Source of the DNA: Euprymna scolopes
Lineage: Eukaryota; Mollusca; Cephalopoda; Sepiida; Sepiolidae
Direction: 5' to 3'
DNA length: 31,283 bases
Assembly: GCA_024364805.1 (NCBI GenBank)
Contig: CM044507.1
Span: 55,276,982-55,308,264, forward strand
Shown here: one piece after another, positions 24,370 through 31,283 of the stretch
Numbering within the stretch: position 1 is the stretch's first letter
Layout: every line of letters begins with the position of its first letter
Made by a program: the position numbers and the translations under genes
Notes under the pieces: generated by a model
The model's database searches: none
What the model was told of the DNA's origin: nothing
The model's input: only the letters and a program-made list of their open reading frames with translations

Positions 24370-24956
24370 ATGTAGAAGATACTGGCAAGTCTGCTGCAAG
24401 CAATGTGGGATCCCTCCACCATGCTGGAAAACTTCTCATACCTGCGAGTATCCTTTATCTTTACAATGCCGCCAGTCGCCCATGCATAGTTTTGTACTGG
24501 TGCACCTTCCGCTAGTCTCTTCCTCTCAGACAAGGTCCAAAAAAGAACCTCTAATCTGTCCTATACTGTCTACTAAGCTCCAGCCTGTCCCATCACTGAA
24601 ATAATGCATCTTTGCGTTTTATGAGGAGTTCAATGAAATGTGCTCTGATAAACTTTCACTTGTGCTCCCTCAACTTAAATAACTCTGACAACTATGATAA
24701 TCTGCAAAATCTCACCTCTTAACTGTAGAGTTCCTCAAGTGCTAGACATCATTCTACTCTAATACCGTTTTTCGTTAAACTGCTCCCTTTTGGAATTCCC
24801 TCTCTACTTCATGTTTCCCTGACTGAACATCTTGTTACACAACTCCCCACTTTAGATTCCCTAAAAATCCGGACTCTAATTCACAGTACCCCCTTACGTC
24901 TCTGTGGCAATGTGCCTCGTTTGAAGTGAATTAAAGTAAAAAAAAAAAAAAAAAAA
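24370..24956 (+). mobile_element. Decayed LINE 3' end with poly(A) tail
   Basis: Several frames together show the same family as the 23,025 copy: CDKLSLVLPQLK (about 24,640-24,675) corresponds to CSDEFTALVPL, SHLLTVE (about 24,713) to the following block, and FWNSLSTS (about 24,788) to LWNSLPAS. The tail ...GTGGCAATGTGCC... near 24,903 matches the other two copies and runs into 19 A residues at 24,938-24,956. Many stops and frameshifts are present. Reverse transcriptase-like sequence may begin further left (to about 24,000), but I cannot support it. Confidence 0.7.
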
Positions 24957-25276
24957 TGGGGGTTTCTTGTGTGCATTTTTTTTTTTTTAGGTAAACAGAG
25001 TAAACTGAATAAATGTTTAAAGATCTTGTATCTGAAGGACTTGAAGCATTTTTTTTTACCAAAAGCAATCTGAAAAGGGTTGATAAAATTATTGATCATT
25101 AAATAAAATGAAATACGTATTGTATACGTTTGAAGCCAAAACAACGCATTATTGCAAAATAAACGGACATTTATTTTGTTTGAAATTTATATTGAAATTC
25201 ATAAATATATTTCAAAACAACTCAAAGGTATAATGGCATTTAATTTCCTTTAAACCGTTTTGATGAGTTGTTAAAA

Positions 25277-25310
<34 letters not shown>

Positions 25311-26002
25311 CACATGTCAATAAACTAGCACAACCTAGATTAACATGGACAACTCAGTTGTCTAGAAATATTTAAAACTACTACACACACATATCATATA
25401 TTAAATATTTTGAGATAATAGGAGAAATTAGCATGTACACATACTTATTCATTTTACTGACAATTATACTTTTGAACTATAGTAAATTTATACATTAAAC
25501 AAGAGTGCATAATTATAATTAAGCTTAAGAAGGGTCAGAGGAAATTTCCTCTTTTTCTCTCTCTATATATATAAAATATTGACACTAATAAATTTGGCTT
25601 GTTTTAATACTGTGAAGAATGTGCTACAGCTCAAATGAGTTACTTTCATTGATATTTCATGGATATTATTTAAAGCAGACATTCTGACTGCTCAGTATGT
25701 GAAGAACCAGTGAGTGTCTGTGGAGGCTTTAAGAAAAATTAACTATTAGAACTGTGCTCACAATCTTCAAACATTTACTGGTTTGTATGTTGAGCAGTAA
25801 GGATATCTGCCTTAAATAATCTCCAGTTTCTCGTATATTTGTTCAACAGTAGTAACTCATTTCATCTGATTTTAACAAATACTTCACTACAAATGTTTAT
25901 TTTCATGTCTGTATATTTTCATTTTTTTCTCATTAACAGTTTAAATGTGATAATAGCTTAGAAATAAGAGATGTCCAAGTAGACATAATAAATAGATGTA
26001 AT
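24957..26002. other. Presumed intron immediately upstream of the large exon
   Basis: AT-rich with one TA microsatellite. No upstream exon of the gene is visible here. Confidence 0.6.
25281..25308. repeat. (TA)n microsatellite
   Basis: Pure TA dinucleotides after an A run. Confidence 0.95.
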
Positions 26003-26032
26003 CTAATAAACTGTTTCTTTATCTTTGCAGAT
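26003..26032 (+). promoter_or_regulatory. Splice acceptor of the large exon
   Basis: A branch-point-like CTAATAA at 26003-26009 is followed by a pyrimidine-rich tract and TTTGCAG ending at 26030. The exon then begins AT|GTG ACT: the two bases 26031-26032 complete a codon begun in the previous exon, so the intron is phase 1. Coding signal starts abruptly here, which supports the site. Splice function is inferred, not shown. Confidence 0.8.
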
Positions 26033-28715
26033 GTGACTAAAAAGACAGTCTGTACATCTCTGCAACTGAACAACAATAACGATGAGACTGGCGAAGATAT
26101 AAATGGCAACCCAGTAAATAGCAATCAGTCTCCAGTTTACAATCACCCCGATGTTTCACAGATCGACTCCCTTCAAAAAGAGATGGGCAAAGAGTTGGCC
26201 TACAAACAGGCCTTAAAGCCAACTGAATCCCAGGAGACCTCTGGGTCAAAACTTCGCAAGAATCGAAAAGAATCTAACTACGTATTAGCAGAGGACATCC
26301 CAGATTATCATGGCAGAGATAAGATTGAAGACATTCTAAAATTTATAGGCAAGAATCCCAGTCATGAGAACTTAAACAAATCACTTGAACGGAAAAAGAA
26401 GAGCAAGCGGAAGGGTCTTAATGGTCACATCCTTCGTTCCGGCATTGGTAGTATGGATGCAAAGTCAGAACTGTCCGATTCAGAATCTACCAATCTATGT
26501 CCGACGAAGTCACCTTCCTCCTTCCTGGACAAAGAATACTGCAACTGCAATGCTTCTGAAATAGACAGCTGCCAAGATGATGATAGCTGCTTAGCTGATG
26601 ACAGTTTCGTCTCCAGTCCCGGAAACTCTGCGCCCCCTTCTGAACCGTTCATTCTTGTTGAAAAGAAAAACAAGAAGAAAGTCTATCTAAACAGCAGCAG
26701 CAACAACCCAAGAGCAAACAGATACTTGTCATCCAAGTCACCGTTCCGCAATCGTAAACTAAACTCCGCCATGGCTCATGCGCATCATCCACACCACGAG
26801 TTTGATTGTGATAGCAAGACCGAACTCGACTCATCATTTCCCGATTTGGAGAGCTCTTACCATAAGATGCGCCGCAATTCAACTGGCAACGTTGCCATGT
26901 CAATGTCTACTGTACAGATTGCAACCCTCGAAGACAGTGATAATGAGTCTTGGAAATCACTTCCCATTTCTCAGGGAGCACATCTCATCAATGAGAAAAA
27001 CTACCCGGTGTCCTATGCGAAAATTGCGGCATCCAGCCTGCCTTCAAACTCTGCCAATGTGACGGGCAATTCCTCCATTATTTCAGGTAATGACGATGGA
27101 GGAGGGGGAGGTAGCTGTAGTAGTGGCAGCGGAGGTAGCACTAGTAGTGATGGAGTGATGGACGAGAAAAATGTGGACGAAGATAGCACAAAGGATAGTA
27201 ACATGAGCATCGATAGTAACCATTCTAAAATTGGCTGCACTGTCAGCGAAAGTGGCAAAGATGACAAATATTTATTAAGAGACAATTATGGCAACAAATG
27301 CATGAACCGTCGACACTCAATCGGCGAGTGCGTCGGCAGCCAGGATGCGGCGATTGAGAGCGTAGCTGACACCAAGCAAGAAATTAGCAGAAGCCAACAT
27401 CTTCTCAGTGGAAAAGATGGTGCTTGTCATGACATTAATACTGAATGTCAGATATATTTCTGTGATCGCAAATCTGTGACTTCGGGCGATGAGATGGTTG
27501 GCAAGCTGTCTCTAAAAGATAGAAGCCCGAGTAGTTCCATTGAGACCCTGACCCCTAGTGCCGCAGATGCCGAGACCAAAATTCTTGGCGAGTGTCAAAA
27601 GATAGTTTCTAACACGTCGGCCACCACCCAGCACAACCAATCATGCAACAGCAGCAGCAGTAGCATCAGCAGTCATAGCGGAGCAGGTGATGATGCTCTG
27701 GCCGTTAAATTCGTCAACCCCAGAGATCGGAGGCACAATGATAAACAGTTCAAAATAACATTTGGTTTCTTCTGTGATACGGATGCAAGGAATATGCCGC
27801 AAGGTAATGCTGGAAGTGAGGAGGGGCTAACTCCCTCTGACATTTCGCTTCCTTCTTCTAATCTTTCTCCTCCTCTGCTCCCCTCCACTTCACCCAAGCT
27901 ACTTGAAATGTTTGCGGCGCCGCCCCTCCAGCAAAATTTTGAGATTTCAAACAGAGTCCGAGACACCCTGGACAAAACATCCGAGGAGTCCGAGGACGAT
28001 CCACCAGTTTCAGATTCTCAAAATACTGATTTCGTGACAGATGGTAGTAAGAAGGACAATAACAAAGCTACTACTGCCAACGCTACCTCTATCTCTTCCT
28101 CATCCTCATCATCATCTTTTTCTTCTTCTGCTCCCGATGGAGCAATCTGTGATCTTGTTAAAAAGGACGTGAAACCTGTTGATGTAGATATCCAATCGGC
28201 AAACAAACTCAACGGGTTAGTGTTCCCTTTTGGGGATAAAACCTGCCTCACCCCATCATCTAGTGTGGCACCTGTATCCAAACAGGCAGTAGTCACCACC
28301 AACGCCATTATTGTATCAACCACCACCACTAGTACCACCAAAAAAAGTATAACCTCTCCGGCAAAGACAATGAGTACCACAGCATCTCCAAATAATTTAA
28401 GTGGTGCTCGTGATTCATATCAGCTTGTGAAGCTGGTCACTAGCAATAGTGTGACTGATAAAAGTACTGCTGCTAGTACTACCACTTCTACTAATTCTGC
28501 TGCTTCAGGTAGTAGCAGCTACACTAACAACAATAATGCTTCCGCGGCTGTTGTTAATGCAGCAGATTCTAATGTCCATGAAGAGTTTGGATTAATACCA
28601 CTTTCATATGGAAATAAAATTAAAGCAGACAACAAAAAGGTGATACATTTCCGGAGCGATGATGCTGATGCACAATTATTCAATCAGGAGGAGGTGTTGT
28701 CTTATTTAAGCAAAG
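26031..28715 (+). CDS. Large internal coding exon of an unidentified Ser/Asn/Thr-rich protein (about 895 codons)
   Basis: Open frame from the AG acceptor at 26029-26030 to the GT donor at 28716-28717. The first full codon, 26033, is GTG (Val), and no ATG begins the frame, so this is an internal exon rather than a start. Numbering from 26033: an acidic/hydrophobic block near 83-105 (AEDIPDYHGRDKIEDILKFIG), a basic cluster ERKKKSKRKG at 119-128 (NLS-like), a second basic cluster KKNKKK at 211-216, RRNSTG at 280-285, PVSYAKIA at 325-332, a Gly/Ser tract at 356-372, KITFGFF at 574-580, a Ser run at 687-699, a Thr/Ser-rich stretch at 745-830, and a final charged block at 865-894. There is no signal peptide, membrane segment or known enzyme motif. 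Base composition is much richer in G+C than the flanks. Short conserved-looking islands in long low-complexity linkers suggest a disordered nuclear scaffold or regulator. Function and family are not recognised. The rest of the gene lies outside the window or in exons I could not see. Confidence 0.88.
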
Positions 28716-28729
28716 GTAAATTTTTGTAG
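28713..28729 (+). promoter_or_regulatory. Splice donor of the large exon, with an in-frame stop just beyond it
   Basis: AAG|GTAAAT at 28713-28721 matches the animal donor consensus well, with the exon ending at 28715 after the first base of a codon (phase 1). If it is not used, the frame reads on through Gly-Lys-Phe-Leu to a TAG at 28727-28729. The exon could therefore be internal (spliced) or act as a terminal exon in a retained-intron form. Coding-like composition stops at the donor, so I favour splicing. Confidence 0.7.
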
Positions 28730-28816
28730 GATTTGTCTTTTTTAGTTTTTTTTTTCTTTTTTATATAACTTTGTTTTAGATTGTTCTTTTTTACTTCAGA
28801 TGAAACCTGCTTAATT

Positions 28817-28904
<88 letters not shown>
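28817..28904. repeat. (AC)n(AT)n microsatellite in the downstream intron
   Basis: ACACACAC (28,817-28,831) passing into a long AT run to 28,904, starting about 100 bases after the splice donor. The minus-strand Ile-Tyr open frame over it is a microsatellite artefact. Confidence 0.96.
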
Positions 28905-28907
<3 letters not shown>

Positions 28908-29962
28908 CATCCACAAAGACATTTTAATTTTTGAAGGTTCATTAATGTGGCTTAATCCAACCGGGGCATCAACCTCAACTCAAATACCAAATCTTCAGTC
29001 ACCACTGACTTTGAAAGTCCAATGTCTTTGCTATTTGCTTTCTAGTTGATATAATTTTATTTTATTTTGATTATATTAGTCAGTTTCAGTAGAGGGTTCA
29101 ATTTTGTTATATATAATGTTACTTCAAGTGACTCTATACATTAGTTTTATTTTTTATAGATACTTTCCCTTTCACAGAAAAGTAAACCCCACATCTTCAC
29201 CAGAAAGGCAAAGAGGTGACAAATAATGCAAAGAAAAATGGCAAATGTGTTATTGGAGATTGTTAGTAACAAAAATCAAGCAGAAGAGAAAATCCAGCAA
29301 CAATAAAATCTGATTTTAAAAGCAAAGTAAACATTAAAATATCCAACTGTTGCTTCCATTTTGGTAAGATAATCATAGAAATTATATCTAGTAAGGATGT
29401 TCCATTACAGCACTCTTTATATGTCTGTGTTATGTCGATTGTGTTTATTTTTTTATGCATCATCTCATTTCGTCTATTTCTATATGTAGGATTCACTCAA
29501 AATCTAATTAACTGACCATTATGAATTTTAGACCACAGCTTCTAAGCATAAGAATGGTTAATGTAGACTATATTTAGTTTGAGCTTTATGCAAAGGGGTG
29601 GAAACCCTTTATGAAAATTCAGATACTTTCAGTTTTTGTGAAATTTTAATAATAGGTATTAGACATCAATTAATAGATATTACCCAAATTTCTGTTTCTT
29701 GGGAGTGTTTTAAAGGAGATATTTCAGATTTGCATTAAATTTGATTTATGATCATTACCAATTAAGCAAGATTCGCTGATTTCGATTTCTAAAGATCTAT
29801 TAAGTTTAAGTCTTTAATTTTAGATATCTAGAATCAAAATCATTCAAAAGTGAAATAAGGATTTTAGGCATAAGGTTTAGTAGCATTATATTTTAATTTT
29901 AATCTTTTTGGAGGGACATAAGTGGTGAAAAACTATTCTGTTAGAAGGGATTTGTTTTATTA
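28905..29962. other. Presumed downstream intron
   Basis: AT-rich, with no convincing next exon. A short frame near 28,930-29,040 has no good acceptor and ends in a stop. Confidence 0.55.
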
Positions 29963-29991
29963 ACTAGCAAACTACCCATCCTGGAATGGGC
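29963..29991 (-). mobile_element. Helitron-like 3' terminus, minus strand
   Basis: On the minus strand GCCCAT-TCCAGG-ATGGG is a perfect hairpin (stem CCCAT 29,975-29,979 with ATGGG 29,986-29,990), followed by seven bases and CTAG (29,964-29,967) then T. The architecture matches the other Helitron-like ends, but the hairpin sequence differs, so it may be a different family. The body would lie to the right, about 29,992-30,600. Confidence 0.45.
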
Positions 29992-30615
29992 ATTTTTTTT
30001 TAGTATTAGTGAAGGCTACAGGGGACACAACCAAGCAAAAATTCATCCCAAAGCAGCAAAACTAAAGCTGATCCGCCAGGACACTATATATATAAATGTA
30101 GGCAAATTTGGGCATATTTTATTAGTTTGAAAATATAGGTTCTTTTTTACTAAAATTTTAATCATAGAATGGTATTATTAATATAATCTTTAAAAAGCCT
30201 GCAAATTTTCATGTACTTTTGTCCCATAGAACCAAAGATATGAGCATTTCAGTATTCAATTTTGCTACCAGTAGAGATATATCCATATATAGTTCCTCCC
30301 AAAATCTCTGACCTTGATAGAGGGGAACTAAAACTTGCTGCTATGGTTTCAAATGATCTGAAATAACAGCAAGAGGAGACGATTCCAAATATTTCTCATA
30401 TGTTATATCTTCCCTCTTTTGGAAATAGGGTACGATTATGAATATCGCCAGTATCACATAATCCTTATACACTTTGAAATTTATTTTATGTATGAAAACC
30501 TAAGAGGGGAGATATAACATGAGAAATGATGAAACAGCCATTTTACGTCAGATTTTTTTTTTTAAATCTCTCCTATGCTTAAAAGCTCGGTACCATTCTC
30601 CTATGAGAAATTTTG

Positions 30616-30840
30616 TCTGGTCATAAAATATGTTTAAATATATTTTAATTTATGCAGATTTTGTATTTATTATTAAAGAACCAATTCTCTAGTGATTATT
30701 TGTACCCAATATATATTACTGACGGCCCGGTGTGGTCCGGTCATAAACTGTTTAAATATATTTTAATTCATGCAGATTTCATATGTATCATTATAGAGCC
30801 AATACTTCATTGATTATTATATTGTACTTAATATATAGTA
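30616..30840 (+). repeat. Dispersed ~117-120-bp repeat, tandem dimer, plus orientation
   Basis: Two monomers start with GGTCATAAA at 30,619 and 30,739, a 120-bp period. Each continues with TTTAAATATATTTTAAT, ATGCAGATTT and a CCAAT-containing block, and ends in AATATATA. A GC-rich linker (GACGGCCCGGTGTGGTCC) joins them. This is the same family and dimer arrangement as at 4720, in the opposite orientation. Confidence 0.78.
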
Positions 30841-31020
30841 GTAGTAATATCCACTGACCATAAAAATGTTTTGGATTTTTCAAGGTAGTTCTACTAAAGT
30901 AGTTTTATTTTAAAAACCAAAACAAAGTCCTCAAAATTTTGTTTGAAAATGAATATCTTTTCACATGTTTTAATAAATAATAATCTACATGATATAATAG
31001 TTTTTAGGAAAGCAATAATA

Positions 31021-31283
31021 ACAAGCCGCGCATGCGTGGTCCCTCTCTGCTGCTCCATGTGAGAAGACGTCACAAAAAATAATGAAAAAATGATGAATGT
31101 GAGGAGTGTGAAGGGCCAACATTGCCTTCACATTTTCGCCAAGTTTCAGGAAAAATCTAATGGATGGGGCAAAAGTTATGGGGTAAAAAGTGCCATTTTT
31201 TGCAATTTGGAGGCATTTGTGATCTGTTTTGAGCCCTTGGGGGTGCCGAATCCCAATGTAAATGGATAACGGTGCAGTTTCAG
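31021..31283. repeat. Unclassified repeat cut by the window edge
   Basis: It opens with the near-perfect palindrome CCGCGCATGCGTGG (31,026-31,039). It continues in GC-richer, microsatellite-free sequence (for example TTCGCCAAGTTTCAGGAAAA at 31,134) unlike the flanking AT-rich intron. The abrupt change of composition at 31,021 suggests an element boundary. It has no coding capacity. Confidence 0.35.

Noticed and set aside
24224-24604. 126-codon plus-strand open frame
   Set aside because: It lies largely over decayed LINE sequence, and its left half matches nothing I know. No initiation or splice context supports a host gene.
26037-28380. Several minus-strand and shifted open frames of 70 to 120 codons across the large exon
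   Set aside because: They are shadows of the real frame, caused by its higher G+C and codon repeats.
28716-28907. 84-base mini-intron to the AG at 28,799, continuing in frame through the microsatellite
   Set aside because: The acceptor has a good pyrimidine tract, but the product would be a short tail followed by a Tyr-Ile run from the AT repeat and a stop at 28,905; this looks accidental.

Overview
This window looks like intronic sequence of an invertebrate animal. It is strongly AT-rich, full of microsatellites and worn transposable elements, and carries one long, clearly protein-coding exon near the right end. No bacterial, organellar or viral gene layout is present. The organism cannot be fixed from the sequence alone. 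A large-intron animal such as a mollusc would fit, but that is a guess.

Layout. Bases 1 to about 26,030 hold no host exon I can support. They contain a broken mariner DNA transposon (3074-4189), three 3' ends of one LINE family (about 11,455-11,705 on +, 23,025-23,600 on -, 24,370-24,956 on +), several Helitron-like 3' termini (7955-7983, 8772-8799, 17,203-17,232), a 215-bp inverted repeat (14,132-14,346) and a possible second mariner remnant (about 7274-7560). They also hold two minisatellites (68-bp unit at 5286, 28-bp unit at 15,993), a roughly 510-bp tandem duplication (12,641-13,640), and a dispersed repeat with a ~117-120-bp monomer that occurs twice as a tandem dimer (4720-4902 on -, 30,616-30,840 on +) and once singly (10,188-10,290).

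The one convincing gene part is an exon at 26,031-28,715 (+). It has a good branch-point/pyrimidine-tract/AG acceptor on its left and AAG|GTAAAT on its right. It encodes about 895 residues of a Ser/Asn/Thr/Asp-rich, mostly disordered, probably nuclear protein that I do not recognise. Both flanking introns would be phase 1, so the 2,685-bp exon is symmetric. The sequence on each side is most simply read as introns of this gene. The right flank (28,716-31,283) carries a long AT microsatellite, another Helitron-like terminus (29,963), the tandem dimer and an unclassified repeat cut by the window edge.

I found no complete new biological system. The points most worth a second look are the giant symmetric exon, the set of Helitron-type termini, the dimeric dispersed repeat, the 215-bp hairpin element, and a minus-strand 98-codon open frame at 5644-5940 that carries an in-register 114-bp duplication.
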